NCBI RefSeq assembly: GCF_001544875.2 | Contig: NZ_FCOA02000004.1 | Coordinates: 186,001 to 250,000, forward strand | Source: Caballeronia hypogeia | GTDB taxonomy: Bacteria > Pseudomonadota > Gammaproteobacteria > Burkholderiales > Burkholderiaceae | Length of the DNA: 64,000 bases | Direction of reading: 5' to 3' | Part shown: piece by piece, positions 29,052 to 36,352 of the stretch | Numbering within the stretch: the first letter of the stretch is position 1 | Layout of the letters: each line of letters opens with the position of its first letter | Position numbers and translations under genes: made by a program | Notes under the pieces: generated by a model | The model's database searches: none | Told to the model about the DNA's origin: nothing | The model's input: the letters and a program-made list of their open reading frames with translations, nothing else

Positions 29052-29912
29052 ATGTATGTCATCACTGGAATCACGGGACAAGTAGGCGGCGCGGTCGCCA
29101 GTGCGTTGTTGCAGGCGGGCGAGCCCGTTCGCGCCGTGGTGCGCGACGCGCGCAAGGGCGCTGTGTGGGCGGCGCGCGGTTGCGAAATCGCGCTCGCCGA
29201 TATGACCGATGCAGACTCGCTCGCTCGCGCGTTCGAAGGCGCGCAGGCCGTGTTCATTCTCCCGCCGCCGCAATTCGATCCCGCGCCGGGATTTCCTGAA
29301 GCGCGCGAAGTGAGCGATGCAATCGTCGCCGCGGTGGCGCGCGCCCGGCCGCGCAGCATCCTGTGCCTTTCGACGATCGGCGCTCAGGCGACGCAAACCA
29401 ATCTGCTCACGCAGCGCACGCTATTGGAGGAGGCATTGCGCGAGCAGGCGATTCCGGTGACGTTCCTGCGCCCCGGCTGGTTCATGGAGAACTGCGCATG
29501 GGATGTCGAAGGCGCGCGCAACGAAGGCATCGTTCACTCGTTCCTGCAACCGCTCGACCGCGCGATTCCGATGATCGCGACCGACGATATCGGGCGGCTC
29601 GCGGCGAAGCTGCTTCGGGAAACGTGGAGCGGCGCGCGCTTCGTCGAACTCGAAGGGCCGCAGCGCATCAGCCCGAACGATATCGCCGCCGCGTTTGCGG
29701 ATGTGCTCGGCAAGCAAGTGCGCGCGCAGGCCGTGCCGCGCGATACGTGGGAAGGGCTGTTCACGAGCCAGGGCATGAAGAACCCCATGCCGCGCGTGCG
29801 CATGCTCGACGGCTTCAACGAAGGCTGGATCGATTTCGAAGGCAATCGCGATGAAATCGTCAAGGGCACGACGCCGTTGCGCGAGGTGATCCGCAAGCTC
29901 GTCGCGCGTTGA
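29052..29912 (+). CDS. NmrA-like NAD(P)-binding protein (atypical SDR)
   Basis: This 286-residue protein has a Rossmann start (MYVITGITGQVGGAVASALL, glycine motif GxxGxxG) and an NmrA/QOR2-like body: FILPPPQFDPAPGFPEAREV, SILCLSTIGAQATQTNLL, VTFLRPGWFMENCAWDV and IPMIATDDIGRLAAKLL. It lacks a YxxxK catalytic pair, as NmrA-type redox sensors and reductases often do. AAGGAG lies 8 bases upstream. It is a single gene; its stop codon lies within a 14-bp tandem repeat shared with the convergent gene. Function is likely redox sensing or quinone/aldehyde reduction. Confidence 0.85.
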   Translation: MYVITGITGQVGGAVASALLQAGEPVRAVVRDARKGAVWAARGCEIALADMTDADSLARAFEGAQAVFILPPPQFDPAPGFPEAREVSDAIVAAVARARPRSILCLSTIGAQATQTNLLTQRTLLEEALREQAIPVTFLRPGWFMENCAWDVEGARNEGIVHSFLQPLDRAIPMIATDDIGRLAAKLLRETWSGARFVELEGPQRISPNDIAAAFADVLGKQVRAQAVPRDTWEGLFTSQGMKNPMPRVRMLDGFNEGWIDFEGNRDEIVKGTTPLREVIRKLVAR

Positions 29913-29949
29913 TCGTCGCGCGTTAATCGTCGCGCGTTAATCGTCGCGC
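29899..29949. repeat. 14-bp tandem repeat over two convergent stop codons
   Basis: The unit TCGTCGCGCGTTRA occurs 3.6 times (29899-29912, 29913-29926, 29927-29940, partial 29941-29949). The first unit encodes the end and stop of the NmrA-like gene; the third contains the stop of the convergent gene. Because 14 is not a multiple of 3, each unit puts stops in different frames on both strands. Confidence 0.85.
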
Positions 29950-30578
29950 CGAAAGGGCGGCGGCATCACCAGCGCCGGATAGCCAGGATAGTGCTCGCGA
30001 TGCTCGCCGCCGTGGTTCGCATGACCCGGCGCGGTGAGCACGCCGCGCGGGTCGGCGTAGCTCGATATGCGGCGCTTCGGCATCTCGTGCCACGCAATGT
30101 TGAACGCGCCGAGCTTCGGATAGAACTCCAGCTCGCTGTACGGGAGATGATCGTGGATCCACCATGCCAGTGATATCCACGAGCCGCCTTCGCGCAAACG
30201 GTCCATGTGCCACGGAATCACGATGCTCGCCATCGCGCCCATGCCGCCGTCCGCGTCGCGCCGATCCCACCCGTGGCGCGCGCGGTTGTGTTCGTTCGAC
30301 GCGCAACTCAAATCGTGTTCGTTGCCGAAGCCGTTCACTTGGGACGAACGATAGCCCGAGCGAATCGCGATTCTGCCGAACGTCGCCTGCAACGGTTCGA
30401 GCAAGTGCTCGCATAACGCGCGACCCGCGGCTATCGCCAGTTCGGGATCGTCCGGCATGTTGGACATGCCCTGCATGCAAGCAATCTCGCTGAACAGGAA
30501 CTCGCGCATGAAGAACGAACGCGAGAGGCGTACGCGTCCGAAGTTCTCTGCGGCTCGCACTGTGCGGGGCGTGCGCAT
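29937..30578 (-). CDS. Hypothetical protein, weak resemblance to peptidase M15-type proteins
   Basis: This 213-residue protein is not firmly recognised. It reads SRSFFMREFLFSEIACMQG, NMPDDPELAIAAGRALCEHLLEPL and then RIAIRSGYRSSQVNGFGN, a segment like zinc D-Ala-D-Ala carboxypeptidases; NEHNRARHGWDRRDADG and a later FNIAWHEMPKRRI could supply metal ligands. There is no signal peptide. The ATG at 30578 follows an in-frame TGA by one codon and has no clear ribosome site, so an internal ATG at 30509 (MREFLF) is possible. It is convergent with the NmrA-like gene. A longer frame in another phase over the same DNA is a shadow. Confidence 0.6.
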   Translation of the reverse strand: MRTPRTVRAAENFGRVRLSRSFFMREFLFSEIACMQGMSNMPDDPELAIAAGRALCEHLLEPLQATFGRIAIRSGYRSSQVNGFGNEHDLSCASNEHNRARHGWDRRDADGGMGAMASIVIPWHMDRLREGGSWISLAWWIHDHLPYSELEFYPKLGAFNIAWHEMPKRRISSYADPRGVLTAPGHANHGGEHREHYPGYPALVMPPPFRRDD

Positions 30579-30737
30579 GGCTCAGGCGATGCCGCCGGGA
30601 AACGGGAAGAAATCGCAATTGGCTGGCTGCATTGTGGGTAATCCTTCAGGCATTCATTAATGCAGCAACCGGTGGCCGCGCATCGAGCGCGACTCGGGGA
30701 AGGCGAGGGCGAGTGAAGTCGTCCCGGCGTGTGCGCG

Positions 30738-31853
30738 TCATTCGAGTCCTTCGGCCCGCGACGCGCACAGACGCCACGATCCAGGCTTCGGGGCGTCGGC
30801 GACTTCGCGCCACCAGCGTTCGCCGCGATGCGGCGCTTCGAGATCGAGGCGCTCGCCCATGCGCGGTGTCGCGACGCCCACGCCGCGTGCCAGCGCGAGC
30901 CCGGTCACGCGCTCGAACGGTTCCTGCCACGGATGCATCGCGAGATCGAAGGTGCCGTTGTGAATCGGCACGAGCCAGCGGCCGCGCACATCGATATGCG
31001 CCTGCACCGTTTCCTCGGGCTGCATGTGAACGTAAGGCCATTGCGGATCATATGCGCCGGTCTCGATCAGCGTGACGTCGAAAGGTCCAAGGCGCTCGCC
31101 GATCGTTCTGAAGCCGTCGAAATAACCGGTGTCGCCGCTGAAGAACACGCGCAGGTCATCGTCGGCGATCACCCACGACGCCCACAGCGTGCTGTTGCCA
31201 TCGAAAAGACTGCGGCCGGAGAAGTGCTGCGCGGGCGTCGCGGTCAATGCGAGGCCATCGACTTGTGCGCTCTGCCACCAGTCGAGCTGACGCACCTTCG
31301 ATGCATCGATGCCCCATTCGATCAGACGGTCGCCGACGCCCAGCGGCGTGAGAAAGACCTGCGTCGTTGCATCGAGCGCGAGCACGGTGTCGCGGTCGAG
31401 ATGATCGTAGTGATCGTGCGAAAGGATCACGGCCGCGAGCGGCGGCAGATCCTCGAGAGCAATGGGCGGCGCATGAAAGCGCTTCGGGCCGACGCGTTTG
31501 AACGGCGAAGCGCGCTCGCCGAACACCGGATCGGTCAGCCAGTACGCACCGCGCAGCTTGAAGAGCAGGGTCGAATGACCGAGCCGGTACAGACTGCGGT
31601 CGGGGGCGGCGTCGAGTTGCGCGCGCGTGAGCGTATCGACGACGGGCGCCTGCGCCGGCGCCGTGTTGCGCGGCTTGTTGAGCAGCATGTTCCACATGAT
31701 GCGCAAAGTTTTGCCGAAGCCCTCGACCGGCCGCGGCTTCACGTTGCGAAAGCGCTCGCCGTCATGCTGCGGCGATGCGCTCGACAACTCGCGACCGCGT
31801 TTGGCGGCGACGAGACCCAGGACACGGCTGATGCGATCGGCAAACGAAGTCAT
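30738..31853 (-). CDS. MBL-fold metallo-hydrolase (NAPE-PLD/UlaG-like)
   Basis: This 371-residue protein has the metallo-beta-lactamase metal motif AVILSHDHYDHLD (HxHxDH, residues about 160-168), with later GDTGYFDGF and VPIHNGTFDLA giving the remaining ligands. LYRLGHSTLLFKLRGAYWLTDPVF is typical of the NAPE-phospholipase D/YfhR-like branch. I chose the ATG at 31853; ATGs at 31883 and 32030 would run into the operator and the divergent gene. No good ribosome site is seen. It is divergent from a TetR regulator, whose palindromic site overlaps its likely -10 box. A phospholipase or lactone hydrolase activity is possible. Confidence 0.88.
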   Translation of the reverse strand: MTSFADRISRVLGLVAAKRGRELSSASPQHDGERFRNVKPRPVEGFGKTLRIMWNMLLNKPRNTAPAQAPVVDTLTRAQLDAAPDRSLYRLGHSTLLFKLRGAYWLTDPVFGERASPFKRVGPKRFHAPPIALEDLPPLAAVILSHDHYDHLDRDTVLALDATTQVFLTPLGVGDRLIEWGIDASKVRQLDWWQSAQVDGLALTATPAQHFSGRSLFDGNSTLWASWVIADDDLRVFFSGDTGYFDGFRTIGERLGPFDVTLIETGAYDPQWPYVHMQPEETVQAHIDVRGRWLVPIHNGTFDLAMHPWQEPFERVTGLALARGVGVATPRMGERLDLEAPHRGERWWREVADAPKPGSWRLCASRAEGLE

Positions 31854-31891
31854 GTGACGAATCGGGACGAGAGTCCGCGGCATGAAAGTAG

Positions 31892-31901
31892 ACTGTACAG
31901 T
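31892..31901. promoter_or_regulatory. TetR-type operator overlapping MBL gene promoter
   Basis: ACTGTACAGT is a perfect 10-bp palindrome midway between the divergent MBL and TetR genes. On the minus strand it overlaps a TACACT -10 candidate (31904-31899), so a bound repressor would block the MBL gene. On the plus strand a TAAAAT box at 31939-31944 could serve the TetR gene with a very short leader. Confidence 0.6.
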
Positions 31902-31950
31902 GTAGTTTAATTTCGAAAAAAAAGTAAACCAAGCGGTGTAAAATATCACG

Positions 31951-32586
31951 ATGAATTCGAACGCCACTCCCCAGCGCCTGACCGACCGCAAGCGCGCCGC
32001 CATCGTCGAGGCGGCCGTGGACGAGTTCATCGCGGCCGGTTACGACGCGACCAGCATGGACCGCATCGCCGCGCGCGCGGGCGTCTCCAAGCGCACCGTC
32101 TATAACCACTTCGAGAGCAAGGAGGCGCTGTTCGCGGCGATCCTGCATCGCTTATGGGACGCGAGCGATGCGGGCGATGCGCCCGCCTACAGCGCCGATG
32201 AACCGCTGCGCGCGCAACTGCTCGCGCTGCTCACGCGCAAGCTGCGTCTGATGAACGACGAGGCATTTCTTTCGCTGGCGCGCGTCGCGATCGCGGCGGG
32301 CATTCATTCGCCGGAGCGTGCGCGGGACATGGTGGCGCGTATCGGCGAGCGCGAAGAGGACGTGACGCTGTGGATCAGGAAGGCCGCCGCAGATGGCCGC
32401 CTTGCGGTCGCCGATCCGGTGTTCGCCGGGCAGCAGTTGCACGGCATCGTGAAGGGTTTCGCCTTCTGGCCGCAAGTGACGATGGGTCAACCGCCGCTCA
32501 CGAAAGCCGAACAGAAGAAAGTGGCGGAAACGGCCGCCGACATGTTTCTCGCGCGCTACGAGCACGTCCCGACGCGAAAGCGATAA
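31951..32586 (+). CDS. TetR/AcrR family transcriptional regulator (AefR-like C-terminal domain)
   Basis: This 211-residue regulator has a TetR HTH (AAIVEAAVDEFIAAGYDATS, ARAGVSKRTVYNHFESKEALF) and a C-terminal domain of the AefR-like TetR_C type (LLTRKLRLMNDEAFLSLARV, GRLAVADPVFAGQQLHGIVKGFAFWP). The ATG follows a possible -10 box by only 6 bases, so the transcript may have almost no leader. The gene is divergent from an MBL-fold hydrolase, with the palindrome ACTGTACAGT between them; it very likely represses that gene and itself. The inducer is unknown. Confidence 0.93.
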   Translation: MNSNATPQRLTDRKRAAIVEAAVDEFIAAGYDATSMDRIAARAGVSKRTVYNHFESKEALFAAILHRLWDASDAGDAPAYSADEPLRAQLLALLTRKLRLMNDEAFLSLARVAIAAGIHSPERARDMVARIGEREEDVTLWIRKAAADGRLAVADPVFAGQQLHGIVKGFAFWPQVTMGQPPLTKAEQKKVAETAADMFLARYEHVPTRKR

Positions 32587-32618
32587 CTTCGCGAGTGTCG
32601 GCGACCGACCGACAGAGG

Positions 32619-32628
32619 TAAGCGCTTA
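32619..32628. promoter_or_regulatory. Palindrome upstream of sigma-54 promoter, candidate enhancer site
   Basis: TAAGCGCTTA is a perfect 10-bp palindrome about 90 bases upstream of the -24 element at 32712. Enhancer-binding activators of sigma-54 promoters bind palindromes at about this distance. No such activator gene is adjacent. Confidence 0.35.
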
Positions 32629-32711
32629 AGTCGTCGAAGGATCGACACTGCATAGGCGGCACAAACGCGCGAAGCCTTGTAACGCAAGCACGCGGACATT
32701 TCGTCTGCAAT

Positions 32712-32727
32712 TGGCACAGGTCATGCA
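32712..32727 (+). promoter_or_regulatory. Sigma-54 (-24/-12) promoter of the double-glycine peptide gene
   Basis: TGGCACAGGTCATGCA matches the consensus TGGCAC-N5-TTGCW with the invariant GG and GC exactly 10 bases apart and a single mismatch (A for T). It lies 61 bases before the ATG at 32788, a normal leader length. Expression would need RpoN and an ATP-driven activator. Confidence 0.7.
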
Positions 32728-32787
32728 TGAACGAGGCGCATGGAAAGCATTTTGAACTTTCCATACCCAAGACTTCGGAGAACTGCC

Positions 32788-32970
32788 ATGACTACGCTCG
32801 TGATAAAGGATCTACCCAGGGACGAAGAGATGGACAGCAAGGCGATGGCCCGCGTTTATGGCGGCATCATCGGAGGATGTACCGTGCTCGATCCGACCAA
32901 CGTCGTCACGATGGTCCAGTCGATTGCATCGCGCATGCAGGATATTGCGCACGGCTCGAAGTGCTATTGA
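32788..32970 (+). CDS. Short peptide with double-glycine leader (bacteriocin/RiPP-like precursor candidate)
   Basis: This 60-residue product starts at the ATG with CGGAG 8 bases upstream. Residues 9-26, LPRDEEMDSKAMARVYGG, have the leader pattern of peptides cut after Gly-Gly by the C39 peptidase of ABC exporters (acidic, AM-x-x-V-x-GG). The core after Gly26 has 34 residues, with another GG just before Cys31 and a second Cys at 59, so one disulfide or a thioether ring is possible. It is expressed from a sigma-54 promoter and followed by a terminator. No modifying enzyme or exporter is adjacent. It may be a secreted bacteriocin or signal. Confidence 0.65.
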   Translation: MTTLVIKDLPRDEEMDSKAMARVYGGIIGGCTVLDPTNVVTMVQSIASRMQDIAHGSKCY

Positions 32971-33014
32971 CCGCAACGACCGGCACGCGACCCGCCACGC
33001 TACGGGAAAACGAA

Positions 33015-33048
33015 AATCCCCTGCAAGCCGCATGACTTGCAGGGGATT
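33015..33048 (-). terminator. Strong bidirectional-type terminator after the porin gene
   Basis: Perfect 13-bp arms AATCCCCTGCAAG (33015-33027) and CTTGCAGGGGATT (33036-33048) flank an 8-base loop. Read on the minus strand the stem is followed by TTTTCGTTTT, so it ends the porin transcript; it could also stop the short peptide transcript from the other side. Confidence 0.9.
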
Positions 33049-33093
33049 CGTTTGCACGAGCGGTACGACACCGCTCAAAGAAACATCAGTGCA

Positions 33094-34248
33094 TCAGAAC
33101 TTGTGGCGCAGGCCGACGCGCGACACGAACTGCGTGTTCGCGCCCGCATTGCCGATGAACGACGAGGACGAGCCGATCTCCGCCTGCACCGGTACGCCGC
33201 GGTTCTCACCCGAGGCCTTCTGGTAGGCGCCGATCACGTACACGTCGGTGCGCTTGGACAGCGCGTAATCGATCACGCCGTTGATCTGATGCCACCGGCC
33301 ATCGAAGTTGCCGCCGAGGTCCGAGAACGTGTAGCCGAGACCCGCGCTCAACGCCGGCGTGAATGCATACTTGCCGCCGATTTCATAGTTGTTGAGCGTC
33401 GACGAAGCCGCCGTGATCGGCTCGAACTTCGTGTGCGTCCAGTTCGCCCAGACCGTCGCGGCGGCGATCATGTAACGCGCGCCGACGCCGAAGGTTTCGA
33501 GGTCGCGCAAGCCGCCCGTGTTCACGTTGGCGATGCTCACGCTGAACGGCGGCGTCGCGCCATTCGGGAAGCGGATGTTGGTGTACGCCGCGCCGATGCC
33601 GAACGGACCTTGCGCGTAGTTCAAACCAAAGCTGTACGCGCTCGACGAACCTTGCACCGCCGTCGCGCCCGTGCCCGTCGTGGGCGAGCCCGCGAAGTTC
33701 GTCGAGTTCGAGAAGCCGTACATCGCGCCGAAGGTCACGCCGTAGAAATTCGCGCTGCTGAACTTGACCGAGTTGTTGATGCGGCTCGAGGTCAGCTGGT
33801 CCAGATCGTTGATGTGATACGCGTAGTTGCCGGCGGGCGTCTGGCTGCCCATCGTGTAGCTGCCGCCGAGGTAATCGGTCGAGAACGAGTATTGGCGACC
33901 GAAGGTCAGCGAGCCGTATTCGTTCTTCGAAAGGCCCACATAAGCCTGACGGCCGAACAGCGCGCCGCCCTGGCCGAGCGTGCCGTCGCCGCTGTTGAAG
34001 CCGCTTTCCAGCACGAAGATCGTCTTGAGACCGCCGCCCAGATCTTCCGTGCCGCGCAGGCCCCAGCGGCTGCCTTGCGCGACGCCGTCGGCGTACTTCA
34101 CGACGCTGTCGTGGCCATTGGCCGTCGCGACCTTGTTCGCATACGTGATACCGGCGTCGATGACGCCGTACAGCGTGACGCTGCTCTGCGCGTGCGCCGC
34201 GATGCCGAACATGCCGAGAACCGCCGCCGCTACGATGTGCTTCTTCAT
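33094..34248 (-). CDS. Gram-negative porin (Porin_4 type, OmpC-like)
   Basis: This 384-residue outer-membrane porin has a signal peptide (HIVAAAVLGMFGIAAHAQ), the classical start SSVTLYGVIDAGITYANK, an SRWGLRGTEDLGGGLKTIF strand, NSVKFSSANFYGVTFGAMYG, and an aromatic C-terminus VSRVGLRHKF required for outer-membrane assembly. The ATG at 34248 has AAGGA upstream. It forms a trimeric beta-barrel channel for small solutes in Burkholderiaceae. It is a single gene with its own terminator; a palindrome about 230 bases upstream may control it. Confidence 0.95.
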   Translation of the reverse strand: MKKHIVAAAVLGMFGIAAHAQSSVTLYGVIDAGITYANKVATANGHDSVVKYADGVAQGSRWGLRGTEDLGGGLKTIFVLESGFNSGDGTLGQGGALFGRQAYVGLSKNEYGSLTFGRQYSFSTDYLGGSYTMGSQTPAGNYAYHINDLDQLTSSRINNSVKFSSANFYGVTFGAMYGFSNSTNFAGSPTTGTGATAVQGSSSAYSFGLNYAQGPFGIGAAYTNIRFPNGATPPFSVSIANVNTGGLRDLETFGVGARYMIAAATVWANWTHTKFEPITAASSTLNNYEIGGKYAFTPALSAGLGYTFSDLGGNFDGRWHQINGVIDYALSKRTDVYVIGAYQKASGENRGVPVQAEIGSSSSFIGNAGANTQFVSRVGLRHKF

Positions 34249-34686
34249 TCTTCTTTTCCTTGGTGTTGTCCGCTTCATGCGGATGCCGCTCGACGCGGCT
34301 CGATTGAGGACGACGCGGCTTGGTCAAAGCGCGAGCGCGCACGTCCCGGCTTCGCGCGAGATGGCGCAAAGGTCGAGTGCTTCGCGATGTGCATGGCACT
34401 TGGCGAACGGGACGATATCCCGCAGCCCGATGAACGCAGAAGAGTAACGTTGCCGCAGCGCCTCAGGGCCTGTGAACCGACGCTATAGCTGCTGGAATAT
34501 AGCGTGTCGTCAGGCATTGGTAAATTTGCTTTATGACAGTTGTAGTATTTCTTCCACAGCATTGTCACGAAGCCAATGTCTGGTTTCGGTGTCAATCGTG
34601 CAACTAACCGTCGATCGCGCAACGTACCTTCGAACAGGCCCGAACATTGCATCGACGACATTCCCACGCGAACTCATGGAGCCGCC
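34249..34686. promoter_or_regulatory. 438-bp intergenic region upstream of the porin
   Basis: No gene is supported here. The region is AT-richer than average and holds the porin promoter on the minus strand. A striking inverted repeat, ACGCTATA (34480-34487) and TATAGCGT (34498-34505) with a 10-base spacer, lies within it; a 5' untranslated leader of some length is likely. Confidence 0.5.
34480..34505. promoter_or_regulatory. Inverted repeat ACGCTATA-N10-TATAGCGT, candidate operator
   Basis: Perfect 8-bp arms with a one-turn spacing suit a dimeric regulator. It lies about 230 bases upstream of the porin start and 180 bases upstream of the convergent-side hypothetical gene at 34687, so either could be the target. 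Confidence 0.45.
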
Positions 34687-35304
34687 ATGCCCGAGCACAG
34701 ACATCCGGACGCATGCCGAATCGGCGTCGCCTTCATCGAAGCGCAACTGACGACGCTCGTCGCCTATGCGAGCCTGCTGCACGACTGGATCGAGCGCGGT
34801 GCGCCGCCGCCGGACTTCGCGAAAGCGCAGCCGTTACTCGCGCGCACGCGTTCGGACAGGCAAGCCCACGCGCATGGCGACGACGGCATGCCGACCAAGA
34901 CTCCGCCGCCCGAAGACACGCTCTCGTGGCCGTCGTTCGATACGGCCGACAAGCGCATCGCGTTCGCGCTGATCGTGCCGTGCACGAACGCGATACTCGC
35001 GGTCGCCGAATACTTCGATATTCATCGGTTGTCGGCGTCGCGCGCGCCCGAAGTGCAATTTCTGATGCGCCTGCGCGATGCCGCCGTGAACGGCAATGTC
35101 TTCGCGCTCGGTGGCGACGACTACATGCCGCATGCCGCGTATGCGGGCCTGATCGTCGATCACTCGCTCGACGGCACCCTGCTTTTCAGCGACGGAGTCA
35201 AGCCCGGCCTGATGGAGTTCGGCGATACGGTCGGGCTGCTTCACGATCTGCAGAGGCTCCTGAAGAGCATGCAGTCGATCATCAGCGGAGGTGACGCCGG
35301 ATGA
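34687..35304 (+). CDS. Hypothetical protein, no recognised family
   Basis: This 205-residue protein is not recognised. The ATG at 34687 has GGAG 5 bases upstream. It starts PEHRHPDACRIGVAFIEAQL and has no signal peptide; residues about 95-115 (IAFALIVPCTNAILAVAEYF) are hydrophobic but could be a buried helix. The C-terminal half (MRLRDAAVNGNVFALGGDDY, HDLQRLLKSMQSI) looks alpha-helical. It ends one base before the convergent GlxA-type regulator gene. Codon use is like the genome, so the gene is probably real. Confidence 0.65.
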   Translation: MPEHRHPDACRIGVAFIEAQLTTLVAYASLLHDWIERGAPPPDFAKAQPLLARTRSDRQAHAHGDDGMPTKTPPPEDTLSWPSFDTADKRIAFALIVPCTNAILAVAEYFDIHRLSASRAPEVQFLMRLRDAAVNGNVFALGGDDYMPHAAYAGLIVDHSLDGTLLFSDGVKPGLMEFGDTVGLLHDLQRLLKSMQSIISGGDAG

Positions 35305-35305
35305 G

Positions 35306-36349
35306 TCAGCCCGCGTCGCTTGCAGCGCGTTCCTGTCCGGGCGTCCTCGCGAAGAGCTGCTTGTAGCAGCGCCCGAGATGCGACGCGCTCGCAAAGCCGC
35401 ATTGCATCGCGACATCGAGCAGGGAGAGCGACGACTCGCGAATCAGCTTCTGTGCGGCCTTCAACCGCAGTTCCAGATAGAACTGCGAAGGCCTCACGTT
35501 GAAGTGTTTGATCCACATGCGTTCGAAAGTGCGTGGCGAGATTCCCGCGAGCGACGCGATGGTTTTCATCGGAATGGGACGTTCGATGTTCTGTTCCATC
35601 AACGTGACCGCATGCACGATGCGCCGGTCCTCCACGCCATAGCGCCACTGGATCGCCATCTTCTGGCTTTCCTGCGCGGTGCGCATGCGCGTGTGGATGA
35701 ACTGATCGGCCACTTCCGCCGCGAGCTGATGCCCATGCTGACGCGCGATCAGATCGAGCATCATGTCGATGGCCGCCGTGCCGCCGCTGCACGTCATGCG
35801 ATCGCCTTCGATGCAGTAGAGATCGCGGCTCACATCGAGCGATGGAAACTCGTCGGCGAGCTCCTTGAGCGCTTCCCAGTGAATCGTGCAACGGCGACGA
35901 TCGAGCAGGCCAGCGCGCGCGAGGATCATCGTGCCGAGACTGATGCCGCCGAGCGTCGAGCCTTTCGCCGCATAGCGCCGCAAGAATTCGAAGACCTGCG
36001 CGTTGCGATAGTTCGAAACGCCGATGCTCGCGACGACGAACACATGGCTCAGTTCCGGCGACGACGTGATCGCGAAGTCGGGCAGCAGCGCGAAGCCCGA
36101 GCTCGACGAGACCGGCTCGCCGTCGGCGCTGATCAGATGCCAGCTATACAGTTCCTTGCCGCTCACGCGATTGGCCGCGCGCAAGGGTTCGGTGACGGAG
36201 CTGAGCGCCATCATCGAGAAATGCGGGACGAGGAAGAAGCCCATGCGTTGCGGCTTGCTTGCGTCGTGCGTGGTGGTGGAAGCGGTCGAAGCGGGCGTGC
36301 GCGCCGCCTTGACGGAACGCGCGATGGGCGGGATGTCTTTCGCGTTCAT
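35306..36349 (-). CDS. GlxA family AraC-type regulator (GbdR/CdhR-like)
   Basis: This 347-residue regulator has an N-terminal DJ-1/PfpI-like domain (residues about 35-200: GFFLVPHFSMMALSSVTEPL, GGISLGTMILARAGLL, CSGGTAAIDMMLDLIA) and a C-terminal AraC double HTH (IPMKTIASLAGISPRTFERM, LSLLDVAMQCGFASASHLGR). This architecture is shared by GbdR and CdhR, which control glycine betaine and carnitine catabolism. It is the last gene of a ten-gene minus-strand operon with a betaine-type transporter, so it is probably the pathway-specific activator. Confidence 0.92.
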   Translation of the reverse strand: MNAKDIPPIARSVKAARTPASTASTTTHDASKPQRMGFFLVPHFSMMALSSVTEPLRAANRVSGKELYSWHLISADGEPVSSSSGFALLPDFAITSSPELSHVFVVASIGVSNYRNAQVFEFLRRYAAKGSTLGGISLGTMILARAGLLDRRRCTIHWEALKELADEFPSLDVSRDLYCIEGDRMTCSGGTAAIDMMLDLIARQHGHQLAAEVADQFIHTRMRTAQESQKMAIQWRYGVEDRRIVHAVTLMEQNIERPIPMKTIASLAGISPRTFERMWIKHFNVRPSQFYLELRLKAAQKLIRESSLSLLDVAMQCGFASASHLGRCYKQLFARTPGQERAASDAG

Positions 36350-36352
36350 ACG

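Noticed and set aside
29923..30618. Alternative minus-strand frame overlapping the 29937-30578 gene
   Set aside because: Arg/Ser-rich low-complexity reading with no motif; the 29937 frame has a more natural composition.
30579..30631. In-frame TGA one codon before the ATG at 30578, with an open stretch (MQPANCDFFPFPGGIA) before it
   Set aside because: Considered as selenocysteine or a recent nonsense mutation, but no SECIS-like hairpin or homology supports reading through; kept only as a note on the start.
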